NCBI RefSeq assembly: GCF_000013665.1
Contig: NC_007912.1
Span: 124,001-188,000 of the forward strand
DNA length: 64,000 nt
DNA from: Saccharophagus degradans 2-40
Lineage (GTDB): Bacteria; Pseudomonadota; Gammaproteobacteria; Pseudomonadales; Cellvibrionaceae
Direction: 5' to 3'
Notes under the pieces: generated by a model
The model's input: only the letters and a program-made list of their open reading frames with translations
Database searches by the model: none
Told to the model about the DNA's origin: nothing
Part shown: positions 7,919 through 15,835 of the stretch, piece after piece
Position numbering within the stretch: position 1 is the stretch's first letter
Layout: each line of letters starts with the position of its first letter
Translations under genes and position numbers: made by a program

Positions 7919-9295
7919 ATGTTAGAGCAAATTGGCAAATACAAAATTACGCGCGTTATTGGCAAAGGTGCCATGGGTGTGGTGTATGAAGCCTTTGACC
8001 CCGATATAGAACGGCGCGTAGCAATTAAAATGCTTAAAGCTAATGGCGTAGAGCAAAAGCTGGTAGAAGAGTTTCAGGCGCGTTTTAAAATAGAAGCGCA
8101 AGCCGCCGCCCGCTGCATGCACCCCAATATAGTTACCATATTAGAATACGGCTCGCTGCACGATGCGCCCTATATGGTAATGGAATATTTACAGGGTATA
8201 TCGCTTGCCGATTTGCTGCGCAGTAACCAGCCGCTTAAATTTAATCGCGTATTGCGTATTTTTTCGCAAGTATTAAAAGGCCTGCATTTCGCTCACCAAA
8301 AGGGTGTAGTTCACCGCGATGTTAAGCCATCTAACATTATGGTGTTAAAAAACGACGCCATTAAAATTACCGATTTTGGTATTGCGCGCGTCCCCCTTTC
8401 TAACGATGTTACTCAGCTGGGCTTCTCTGTTGGCACGCCAAATTATATGGCGATAGAGCAGCAGGCTAATTCCAAGGTAGATGGTCGTGCAGACTTATTT
8501 GCGCTGTCGGTTATTTTATTAGAGCTATTGGCAAAGGTACCTTTCTCTAAAAAGATTGAGCACAAAACCCTATCGCCTAGCGGCATTTATATAACCCCTA
8601 AGGTAGATATGAATCAGCCGGTGCCACTGCCCTTTAAAGCTGTATTACAGCGCGGCCTAGCAGCAAAACGCGAACATAGGTTTGCGGATGCTAAAGCCTA
8701 TGCCGCTGCGCTTAAAAAAGCGATGCTAGAAATTAAAATGATTACAGGTGGCAACAACGAACGCACCGATGCACACATTTACCAAAAGCAAATAGAGCCA
8801 GAAATTCGCGCCAGCCATTTGCAAGAGCTAGAACATATTCTTGCCCAATACGTTGGCCCTATTAGCAAAAGCTTAATAGATGTTTACGCCGAGCAAGTAG
8901 GCGACATAGACGAGCTGGTGCAGCAACTCGCCGAAGAAATACCCTCAGAGCAAGATCGCACCCAGTTTATAAAAACCTGGAAAAACGGCAAAAGTGCCAT
9001 CGCCATTCGCAATGAATCGCGCGAGCGCGAACAAAGCTCTGGCAGCGTAATGGTTAGGCCGGCAAGAGCCAACCCTGCCCATACTTATGTGCCCATGCTT
9101 AACCAAGAAGCCTATCAAAAAGTAGAAGCCGTATATGCCGACTTTGTAGGCCCCATGGCAGATATCCTACTGCAAGAAGGCCTCGACACCGCCGATTCGT
9201 TCGATGAACTGGTGGATATGCTTTTAGAATCTATCCCCAATAAAAACGATCAAACCGACTTTATAGTTAAAGTAAAACAGCTCGCCGTACCTTAG
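7919..9295 (+). CDS. Hanks-type serine/threonine protein kinase with duplicated C-terminal module
   Basis: All kinase motifs are intact: glycine loop GKGAMG (15-20), Lys37 in VAIK, Glu59, HRDVKPSN (132-139) and DFG (152-154), followed by a GTPNYMA activation segment. No transmembrane segment is present, so the kinase is cytoplasmic. After the catalytic domain, two related modules of about 45 residues (about 310-356 and 404-452) share a VGP start, an acidic DELV middle and a closing IPxxxDxTxFI pattern. These may be dimerisation or partner-binding units. It lies 17 bp after the haem/HAMP sensor, which lacks an output domain, suggesting a split receptor kinase. Confidence 0.9.
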   Translation: MLEQIGKYKITRVIGKGAMGVVYEAFDPDIERRVAIKMLKANGVEQKLVEEFQARFKIEAQAAARCMHPNIVTILEYGSLHDAPYMVMEYLQGISLADLLRSNQPLKFNRVLRIFSQVLKGLHFAHQKGVVHRDVKPSNIMVLKNDAIKITDFGIARVPLSNDVTQLGFSVGTPNYMAIEQQANSKVDGRADLFALSVILLELLAKVPFSKKIEHKTLSPSGIYITPKVDMNQPVPLPFKAVLQRGLAAKREHRFADAKAYAAALKKAMLEIKMITGGNNERTDAHIYQKQIEPEIRASHLQELEHILAQYVGPISKSLIDVYAEQVGDIDELVQQLAEEIPSEQDRTQFIKTWKNGKSAIAIRNESREREQSSGSVMVRPARANPAHTYVPMLNQEAYQKVEAVYADFVGPMADILLQEGLDTADSFDELVDMLLESIPNKNDQTDFIVKVKQLAVP

Positions 9296-9422
9296 CAGCC
9301 TACCCATCGCCCAGCTAAAACCACACAAAAGTTAGGGGTAACGCCCAAATTAGCGTATTATGCGCCCCCGAAAAGGCGCGTAACTGGCGTGCTGTACCTA
9401 TTATTTTTGCAGGGTAAATACT

Positions 9423-9992
9423 ATGTCCATATTAGCCGACCTACAGAAACGCGCGTCTTCCAAATGTGAATTGTGCAGTGCAGAGGGCGAACTCGCCGTG
9501 TACGAAGTACCGCCAGAAAGCAACGGCACAGCCGACCAATGCGTACTACTGTGCCCAACCTGTAGCACACAAATAGACAACCCCGAGCAAGTAGATGCAA
9601 ACCACTGGCGCTGCCTAAACGACAGCATGTGGAGCCAAATCCCCGCGGTACAGGTTATGGCCTATCGCATGCTAAGCCAACTAAGCGCAGAAGGCTGGCC
9701 GCAAGATTTGCTAGATATGCTCTACCTCGACGACGACAACCTAGCCTGGGCCAAAGCCGGCTTGCCATCCGAAGATGATGTAGTACACCGCGACTGCAAC
9801 GGCGCCATCCTCGCCGCCGGCGATAGCGTAACCCTAATAAAAGACCTAAACGTAAAAGGCGCAAACTTCACTGCAAAACGCGGCACCGCCGTACGCGGCA
9901 TATCATTAGTACAAGATAACCCCGAACACATAGAAGGCCGCGTGAACGACCAGCGTATTGTTATTCTTACTAAGTTTGTTAAGAAGAATTAG
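9423..9992 (+). CDS. yjdM: YjdM/PhnA family zinc-ribbon protein
   Basis: A 189-residue cytoplasmic protein. The N-terminus has a zinc ribbon (CELC near 15-18 and CPTC near 44-47) and the C-terminus has the PhnA core (VHRDCNGAILAAGDSVTLIKDL to the end). It is longer than the short YjdM form because of a middle segment of about 60 residues, as in many marine gammaproteobacteria. The old name PhnA refers to a phosphonate-operon neighbour in E. coli and does not prove phosphonatase activity. It is followed by a clear terminator. Confidence 0.85.
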   Translation: MSILADLQKRASSKCELCSAEGELAVYEVPPESNGTADQCVLLCPTCSTQIDNPEQVDANHWRCLNDSMWSQIPAVQVMAYRMLSQLSAEGWPQDLLDMLYLDDDNLAWAKAGLPSEDDVVHRDCNGAILAAGDSVTLIKDLNVKGANFTAKRGTAVRGISLVQDNPEHIEGRVNDQRIVILTKFVKKN

Positions 9993-10001
9993 TGGTTAAA
10001 T

Positions 10002-10027
10002 AAAGCTGCGTTTTGTGGCGCAGCTTT
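10002..10027 (+). terminator. Hairpin terminator after yjdM
   Basis: Stem AAAGCTGCG and CGCAGCTTT with an eight-base loop, starting nine bases after the yjdM stop codon. The T-run is weak. The junction also marks the change from core-like genes to the accessory island. Confidence 0.75.
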
Positions 10028-10047
10028 AAGAGAAAAGTTTATGGAAA

Positions 10048-10278
10048 TTAGTTTGTAGCCGAAGTGCCATAAAAATCTTCGCGTATTGAATCTGGAATAA
10101 TTCCATCTAATTTGGGTAAACCCATTTCGCTTCGCGTAGCGTTAAATTTATTTAATTGCCTTTTAGTCCTAGTATTAATTCTTTCCCACTCTGCATCAGT
10201 AAGCTCAACTTCGTAAGCGCTTATTGTTGCAATTTTAAAACTTTCTGCGAGGGGGTCACCTTTTTTACGAGGGCAGTA
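10048..10278 (-). pseudogene. C-terminal coding remnant next to a MITE-like element
   Basis: A 77-codon minus-strand frame without its own start ends at TAA 10048-10050. It reads CPRKKGDPLAESFKIATISAY and continues with plausible protein composition to IREDFYGTSATN. The frame closes exactly at the edge of MITE-like copy A (left end at 10288). Together with the fragment on the other side of copy A (10403-10555) it may be one interrupted gene. Family unknown. Confidence 0.5.
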
Positions 10279-10287
10279 TCAAACCTG

Positions 10288-10403
10288 AGACACCCACTCC
10301 TACCATTTTCGCGATCTGGCCATCCCTTAAAATTCCGGATACCTATATTTTAACTAGGTTGATCGAATTGATGCGCTTCCGACTCTTCAACGAGTGGGTG
10401 TCT
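10288..10403. repeat. MITE-like RAYT-derived element, copy A (116 bp)
   Basis: Begins with AGACACCCACTC and ends with its exact inverse GAGTGGGTGTCT. The interior is almost identical to the copies at 11345, 19064 and 20467. The right-hand 75 bp or so resembles the 3' flank of the RAYT gene at 14171, so mobilisation in trans by that enzyme is plausible. Confidence 0.85.
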
Positions 10404-10555
10404 TATCTTTTCGTGTTACCTTTACCCTTATAAGACTTCATCTCCCTCCAGATCTCGTTTCCCTCCCGTGTACCAGTCATTATATCGATCTCTCTTGTGA
10501 ATTGACGATAAGCATGTTCATTCGGTAGAACTCTTGATTTAAAACAATGACTGTC
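10403..10555 (-). pseudogene. Coding remnant truncated by MITE-like copy A
   Basis: A 51-codon minus-strand frame reads SRVLPNEHAYRQFTREID, then IMTGTREGNEIWREMKSYKG, and reaches a stop codon supplied by the end of the MITE-like element. It has no start codon of its own. Composition is protein-like and recalls C-terminal domains of secreted toxins, but I cannot name a family. It is likely the N-terminal side of the same broken gene as 10048-10278. Confidence 0.45.
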
Positions 10556-10590
10556 TTAGTTTTGTTAATTTAGTTTTTATTAATCGTAAT

Positions 10591-10989
10591 TTATTTACCT
10601 TCCATTTTCTTAATAACTTCCCGAAACCTTGCTACTTGATCCGACTCTTGAATCCAAGCGATTACGTAATAGCCGAAATTTCTATCGCACTTCCTTTCCA
10701 CCGCCGTTAATACTATAGCTCCGTGTGTAAGCTTTTCCTGCTTGGCTTTCTTGCCATATAAATCATGTTCGATAATATCCGGCAACACATTAATAGATTC
10801 CTTTTGGAGTTTATATTTCAAGTACTCATTATCTGGAGAAAACTTTATCCCCAAATACATAATAGCCCGCATGTGCTCTTTGATCTGCTTGTCGATACGG
10901 ATTTTCTCTTCCTTCAGGCTTTCAAGGTTGTCGTATGAGGCTTTTTCATATTCACCATCTGTCAAATCTTGAATATGGATATATACCAT
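10591..10989 (-). CDS. Hypothetical protein, coiled-coil rich
   Basis: About 132 residues if started at the internal ATG 10989. The open frame extends to 11028, but that extra part runs towards an element terminus (11023-11034), so the native start may have been lost. Charged heptad-like sequence occupies residues 15-45. There is no signal peptide or membrane helix. I do not recognise the family. It lies upstream of the two coding remnants on the same strand and may belong to the same former operon. Confidence 0.5.
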   Translation of the reverse strand: MVYIHIQDLTDGEYEKASYDNLESLKEEKIRIDKQIKEHMRAIMYLGIKFSPDNEYLKYKLQKESINVLPDIIEHDLYGKKAKQEKLTHGAIVLTAVERKCDRNFGYYVIAWIQESDQVARFREVIKKMEGK

Positions 10990-11022
10990 ATTGCAGAAAG
11001 CCCATTCTTCTACACAAATCCC

Positions 11023-11246
11023 AGACACCCACTTTCACAAACCCCAGACACCCACTCTAACCATTGACACCCCATCAATGCAACGCTATAAATAACTGTA
11101 TATTCAGACAGGAGGTCGACATGCCCAAACCAAGGAAAATGCTGGTTTCTTTAGATGCCACACCATATTATCACTGCACTTTACGCTGTGTACGCAGGGC
11201 CTTTTTATGTGGCTTTGATACGGTAACCAACAAAAAGCAGATCTAG
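11023..11246 (+). pseudogene. Truncated RAYT element (5' end only)
   Basis: Two element left ends (11023-11034 and 11046-11057) are followed by a leader nearly identical to that of the intact element at 14096. The transposase frame starts at ATG 11121, matches the intact protein for about 38 codons ([19 protein letters not shown] onward), then diverges after the Asn-Lys codons and stops at 11246. The HLH metal site and the catalytic Tyr are missing, so it cannot be active. Confidence 0.85.
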
Positions 11247-11344
11247 GACAGGCACTCTTTGAGTAAATACGGATTACGCATAAACCGTGGCTGTCTCATT
11301 GTGTCATTACCTAGGGTTTCTATGGCAGCTTGGCATCAAACCCG

Positions 11345-11460
11345 AGACACCCACTCCTACCATTTTAGCGATCTGGCCATCCCTTAAAATTCCGGATACC
11401 TATAATTTAACTAGGTTGATCGAATCGATGCGCTTCCGATTCCTCAACGAGTGGGTGTCT
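11345..11460. repeat. MITE-like RAYT-derived element, copy B (116 bp)
   Basis: Same length, ends and interior as copy A, with a few substitutions. It lies between the truncated RAYT gene and the unrecognised two-gene locus. The remainder of 11247-11810 contains no credible gene; a GAAAGGA ribosome binding site lies just before 11811. Confidence 0.85.
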
Positions 11461-11810
11461 TATCTTTTGTTGCTAAGCATATGTTTCTATACACAGCCAC
11501 ATAAATCTCGCTTTTTTGTGGTTGTACAATTCAGCCATCCATTGCCAGTTATATTCACTGAAAGCTAAGTCCGTTAAAAGTATGTAGCTTAATTGATAAT
11601 CTCTTGTTGCTTTAGGCGCAACAAAAGGTGCGCTAAGTCACAATGAAAAATGCATAAACTCGAGGGTCGTATCGAGCGGTGCTAAACTGCAAAACCCATT
11701 TTGGTAACAAGCAGTAAACCTACTTAAGTTTAGTCAGGTTGCTACAACGCTGTTGAATAATGGGACTTAACATCTATCTTGGAATCTAAATGTAGAAAGG
11801 AATATCTACT

Positions 11811-12959
11811 ATGCCCCTCAATAAAGACATCCTTATTACTCCCCCAAACAGAGGCATCCCTGTTTACTTTACCGATAATATACGTGATAAAGCGTTAACG
11901 CTATTGCAAGCTGAAAAAGAAAGATACTATTACGCTGTTATGGCAATGAAGCATCTAAGGGCGCTTTCGTCTGGTTTAATGGGAAAAGACAATGTATTCA
12001 TCCCCAATATTAAAGATTTTAAAACGAACTCCTTCCAGAATGTAGTTGTATACGTACCAGGTATAAAGGCCAATGTAGAGCGTCGAGCAGATGGGGGCTT
12101 ACGCGTAACAGATTTAGTATTGGATGATCATTACTATAAATCTATTGCTCATAAGAGCAAAAATAAGCCTGGTGTATATAGGGTTAGTAAGGGTGGTGCG
12201 AATTCAATTGTAGCGAGTTACAAAGCTAATGGGCGAATAACAACTGATAACGCTCGACGTGTTGTGGTTTCTGATACTAATTACGCGTCACCGGAGAAAG
12301 CCGCTGAAGAAGCTATGGCGAAACTAGGGGATATTTTTAATAGTGAAGTGGCTTCTCAAGGTAAATTCGATCTTTTTTATTCGCCAGTTGGCTCTAAATT
12401 GGGTGGAATGAGGAACTATACTCCAGAACCTATAGTTGAAGGATATGCATTTTCGGGAATTTTAGCTGATGCTATAGAGCGTTCAAAAAATCAAGAGCTA
12501 ATAGTTTGGGCGTCTGAATTGAGTGGTTCGGTGGTACTTACTCAAGCGTTACAAATATTAGCGACCAAGAAAGTATCATTTAAAGATAAAGATCATTTAG
12601 TGAAAATGCATTTACCAACTACAGATCCTAAGCCGGCATTAAGTGCAGCGAATGAAATGGGTATGTTAGTTGACAAGAAACTTGCAAGGGGTAATGGAAA
12701 CGTGAGAGCTAGTGCGAGTCTCCTTATAACGAATGCTTCCCGGGCCAGAAACCCGAATGACCATTATACGTGGGCAGATTATAGAAATGATATATCGAAC
12801 GGAACTATGGCTGCATTATCTGCAGCGGGTGCAATAAGTTTTGCTGCGAGTGCAGTGATAAGTTCGCCCTTTCTAGTCTACGCTGGTGCTGTTTCTGGCG
12901 GTGCAGGTGCGGCACAGCTAGCCTATAAAACATATAGCAATCTACGAAAAAGAGGGTAA
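11811..12959 (+). CDS. Unrecognised protein with C-terminal membrane-inserting region
   Basis: A 382-residue protein with a good ribosome binding site and no signal peptide. Strand-like VVVYVPGI (78-85) and IVWASELSGSVVLTQAL (231-247) recall the oxyanion strand and nucleophile elbow of alpha/beta hydrolases. The elbow serine is replaced by Glu and glycine spacing is poor, so a hydrolase assignment is not supported. Residues 333-373 form one or two Gly/Ala-rich hydrophobic helices and the protein ends in a basic tail. The downstream gene starts six bases after the stop, indicating translational pairing. A membrane-acting effector is one possibility; I do not assign a function. Confidence 0.75.
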   Translation: MPLNKDILITPPNRGIPVYFTDNIRDKALTLLQAEKERYYYAVMAMKHLRALSSGLMGKDNVFIPNIKDFKTNSFQNVVVYVPGIKANVERRADGGLRVTDLVLDDHYYKSIAHKSKNKPGVYRVSKGGANSIVASYKANGRITTDNARRVVVSDTNYASPEKAAEEAMAKLGDIFNSEVASQGKFDLFYSPVGSKLGGMRNYTPEPIVEGYAFSGILADAIERSKNQELIVWASELSGSVVLTQALQILATKKVSFKDKDHLVKMHLPTTDPKPALSAANEMGMLVDKKLARGNGNVRASASLLITNASRARNPNDHYTWADYRNDISNGTMAALSAAGAISFAASAVISSPFLVYAGAVSGGAGAAQLAYKTYSNLRKRG

Positions 12960-12965
12960 CTCGAA

Positions 12966-13883
12966 ATGTTAGATTGGATAAAGTACTTGCCATTCTCCAT
13001 TAAATATAAAAAGGCAGTTTCAGAAGTTCGTGGACCCTACTTTTCAAAACCCATAAAAAGGAAATGGTTGTTGGGCGATAACGAATTAATGTTTTCTGCA
13101 CCAAAATCGAATTCAATTTATAGCCTTTCACATAGTGGTAGTAAAATTGAGACGGTAAACCCCAAAAATAAAAATATTTTAGAAGGGAGCTGGGAAACGC
13201 TTTACCCTGGTAATGAGCGAGGGCCGGAAAGTGATTGGTTAACTCAGCTTTTTTATTTCGACGCTTGGTTTTTTGTTGGGCCTTGGTTTATAGGTGAGCA
13301 AGCACGGCTTAAGGTTAGCGGCATTTTGAATACCGCTATAGAATCATCCAATTTTTATACGGGTAATCTCTTTCATCCCAAGGTTTTTGAAAGCGCGGTA
13401 GCTAATTTTTTAGATATTACATATGGCTATAAAAGAAGCGGATCTGGTAAATCGGCTCACTATAGAGGCCCGCTAAGCTGGAAAACTATTCCGATATCAT
13501 ACTGTATTGAATCTGTAGTATGCGATATACACTGCATAGGTAATTCGAGTAAAGATAACCCAACTTTATTGCGTAAAGTTTTCTTCCCAATATCACCAAC
13601 TCAATTTGTATGTATCAATTTTGATTTTGGTGGAACAGAAATATTCAACGACAAAATTCGCTCAGAACCGCTATTCAAACTATGTGATTCAATTATTAAT
13701 TCAATAACATTAGATGTGGGCGAAGCAACGAAAGCGGAATGGAATAAGGTTAAGGCTACCTCCCCAGATATGCGTATAACTAATACCTTTGGTGAACTAC
13801 CTTGGCCAATTAAATACGAAAAGCCTTCGAAAAGCAGAAATGAGTTTGATGTAACCCCGAATCAGAAAAGACTAGCGACATAA
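12966..13883 (+). CDS. Unrecognised protein paired with the upstream gene
   Basis: A 305-residue, aromatic-rich protein (notably DAWFFVGPWFIGEQ) without a signal peptide or clear membrane helices. It starts six bases after the 382-residue gene, so the two are an operon. Paired genes of this type often encode an effector and its cognate protective or chaperone protein, but nothing in the sequence proves this. The base composition is more AT-rich than the flanking core genes, which agrees with acquisition. Confidence 0.7.
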   Translation: MLDWIKYLPFSIKYKKAVSEVRGPYFSKPIKRKWLLGDNELMFSAPKSNSIYSLSHSGSKIETVNPKNKNILEGSWETLYPGNERGPESDWLTQLFYFDAWFFVGPWFIGEQARLKVSGILNTAIESSNFYTGNLFHPKVFESAVANFLDITYGYKRSGSGKSAHYRGPLSWKTIPISYCIESVVCDIHCIGNSSKDNPTLLRKVFFPISPTQFVCINFDFGGTEIFNDKIRSEPLFKLCDSIINSITLDVGEATKAEWNKVKATSPDMRITNTFGELPWPIKYEKPSKSRNEFDVTPNQKRLAT

Positions 13884-14095
13884 AGAACTGGAATATCCCA
13901 TCTTCCTGTCAACTGAATTATGTTAACTGTAGGCTGTAGTGAGGCGGAGATAGAGCCATTTAAATAAATTTTGGCTGCGCTTTGTAATTCATATACTGGC
14001 CCAAACCTTTACTCTTGTAATACAGTGTAATTTGCTATTATCTTGGTGCAGGACTTTTCACTGGTATCCCTCTCTTTATCCAACTAGCAAATCCC

Positions 14096-15324
14096 AGACA
14101 CCCACTTTAACCATTGACACCCGATCAATGCAACGCTATAAATAACTGTATATTCAGACAGGGGTTCGATATGCCCAAACCAAGGAAAATGCAGGTTTCT
14201 TTAGATGCCACACCATATTATCACTGCACTTCACGCTGTGTACGCAGGGCCTTTTTATGTGGCTTTGATACGGTAACCAACAAAGATTACGAACACCGTC
14301 GACAATGGGTTGAAGATCGCATTCATTTATTAGCCGAGGTATTTTGTGTTGATGTATGCGCCTATGCGGTGATGTCTAATCATTTACATCTCGTGCTGCA
14401 TATCAATCAGCAAAAAGCCTGTGCACTATCGGACTTGGAAGTGTGCCAACGCTGGCATCGGCTGTATAAAGGTACTTTGCTCACCCAACAGTTTGAACAA
14501 GGCAAAGCACTTACCCAAGCCGAGCTTGAGGCTGTAAAAGCTAGAATAGAAGTATGGCGCGCGCAGCTGCACGATATTAGTTGGTTTATGCGGGCACTTA
14601 ACGAGCCGATTGCGCGCATGGCCAATACAGAAGATAACTGCACAGGGAGCTTTTGGGAATCGCGCTTTACTTCGCAGGCGCTATTGGATGAAAAAGCACT
14701 AGCAGCGTGCATGGCGTATGTGGATTTAAACCCAGTGCGAGCCAAGATGGCCGCTACACCAGAGGATTCGGAACATACTTCTATCAGGCTGCGTGTAGCG
14801 CAGGTAAAAAATAAAAAACAACAACCTACCGCCCTATACCCATTTGTAGGCAACCCACGCCAACCTATGCCCGAAGGCTTACCATTTAAACTGGCCGATT
14901 ACTTAGAGCTAGTAGATTGGACAGGCCGAGCAATGCGCGCCGATAAACGCGGCGCCATTAATACAAGCTTACCCCCTATTTTAAGTCGCCTTGCAATACC
15001 TACTGCAGAATGGCTAACACTCACTACACAATTTGAACAGCGTGTTTCGACGTTTGCCGGTTCCGAGCGTGCCATTCGGTTAGCCGCCGAGGTATTGGGG
15101 TATAAAAAACCTCCTTGTGTGGGGCAGGCTAAGCAATTATTTGCCTAGCTCTTTTATTTAATTCTTTAAGACTTTCGCCTTTAGTGGTTTCGCTCGCCTT
15201 GAGTTTGGGGTTTTGGCGGGTGGGTCATTTTAACCCTTTGGCTATACCTTAAAATTCCAGATACTAGCAATTAACTAAACTGATCGACCCAGTGCGCTTG
15301 CGTTTCTTCAATGAGTGGGTGTCT
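14096..15324 (+). mobile_element. Complete RAYT (REP-associated tyrosine transposase) element
   Basis: Left end AGACACCCACTT and right end GAGTGGGTGTCT bound a single transposase gene. The 3' flank from about 15250 closely resembles the right half of the 116-bp MITE-like copies. The element is 1229 bp and appears intact. It is the only autonomous copy in the window and the likely source of the short copies. Confidence 0.8.
14171..15148 (+). CDS. REP-associated tyrosine transposase (Y1/HUH family)
   Basis: I chose ATG 14171, giving 325 residues. The HUH metal site is HLH at 71-73 within VMSNHLHLVL. The conserved tyrosine is Tyr183 in AYVDLNPVRA, the usual nucleophile that makes a covalent 5'-DNA link in IS200/IS605-type enzymes. 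The N-terminus ([20 protein letters not shown]) is typical of RAYT proteins. Its length, about twice that of TnpA of IS200, also fits RAYT. All motifs are intact, so activity is plausible. Confidence 0.92.
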   Translation: MPKPRKMQVSLDATPYYHCTSRCVRRAFLCGFDTVTNKDYEHRRQWVEDRIHLLAEVFCVDVCAYAVMSNHLHLVLHINQQKACALSDLEVCQRWHRLYKGTLLTQQFEQGKALTQAELEAVKARIEVWRAQLHDISWFMRALNEPIARMANTEDNCTGSFWESRFTSQALLDEKALAACMAYVDLNPVRAKMAATPEDSEHTSIRLRVAQVKNKKQQPTALYPFVGNPRQPMPEGLPFKLADYLELVDWTGRAMRADKRGAINTSLPPILSRLAIPTAEWLTLTTQFEQRVSTFAGSERAIRLAAEVLGYKKPPCVGQAKQLFA

Positions 15325-15694
15325 TATTTTTTCGTTATTTTTTCGATTTTTTCGCAATCGGACTTGGAAGTGTGCCAACGCTGGCACCGGCTGTATAAGG
15401 GTACTTTGCTCACCTGCAACATATGACTGTCTTTGTTTTGTGTGTTTTGTGTTAATCGGAATGCCCTCGGCGACTAATTCATCGAGCTATCACTGTGACA
15501 ACAACACCGACGAGAACCCTTGTACCAGCCGCTTGCCCCCTAACAAACACGCGGTATTTAGCATTAACGCAAAGTTTGCCGCTTGTTTTGTGACAGGTAT
15601 TCAAATAGTTACCTTCTCTATTTGAGGCGTTACACCATTGTGTTTAGCCTTGATCCACTCGCTACGTATTGTTTACAAACAACAAAGTGAGCCG

Positions 15695-15722
15695 CACCCA
15701 GCTTACCCCCATAAGCTGGGTG
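15695..15722. other. Strong hairpin upstream of the secreted enzyme
   Basis: Arms CACCCAGCTTA and TAAGCTGGGTG form a perfect 11-bp stem with a six-base loop. No T-run follows directly on the plus strand. It may be a terminator for read-through from the element or part of a leader. Confidence 0.5.
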
Positions 15723-15760
15723 TACTGCGCGTAAAAAAATAATCACTGCGCCAACCAACT

Positions 15761-15770
15761 TAACCGGTTA
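15761..15770. promoter_or_regulatory. LacI-family-like operator core TAACCGGTTA
   Basis: A perfect 10-bp palindrome with the central CCGG often found in LacI/GalR operators, 66 bp upstream of the secreted beta-helix enzyme. Regulation by a sugar-responsive repressor is inferred only from this similarity. Confidence 0.35.
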
Positions 15771-15835
15771 CATCCTAACCATAAGCACTAACCACATAAC
15801 CCACTACAAAAATAAAAAACCAAGAGGAAAGCTAA

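Larger units (their letters stand above)
15149..15835. other. Intergenic region with RAYT fragment, hairpin and operator-like palindromes
   Basis: After the RAYT 3' flank, 15356-15414 is a near-identical copy of an internal RAYT segment (matching about 14429-14487), a fossil of another copy. The remainder holds a dyad TTGTTT-AC-AAACAA (15669-15682), a perfect 11-bp stem hairpin (15695-15722) and the palindrome TAACCGGTTA (15761-15770), all upstream of the beta-helix enzyme. An open frame at 15311-15625 overlaps the element end and is not convincing as a gene. Confidence 0.65.

Noticed and set aside
11811-12959. Assignment of the 382-residue protein as an alpha/beta hydrolase
   Set aside because: The supposed nucleophile elbow lacks Ser and the glycine spacing, and no Asp/His partner could be placed.
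15311-15625. Plus-strand open frame of 104 codons after the RAYT element
   Set aside because: It spans the element end and a copied RAYT fragment, so its sequence is explained by the element debris.
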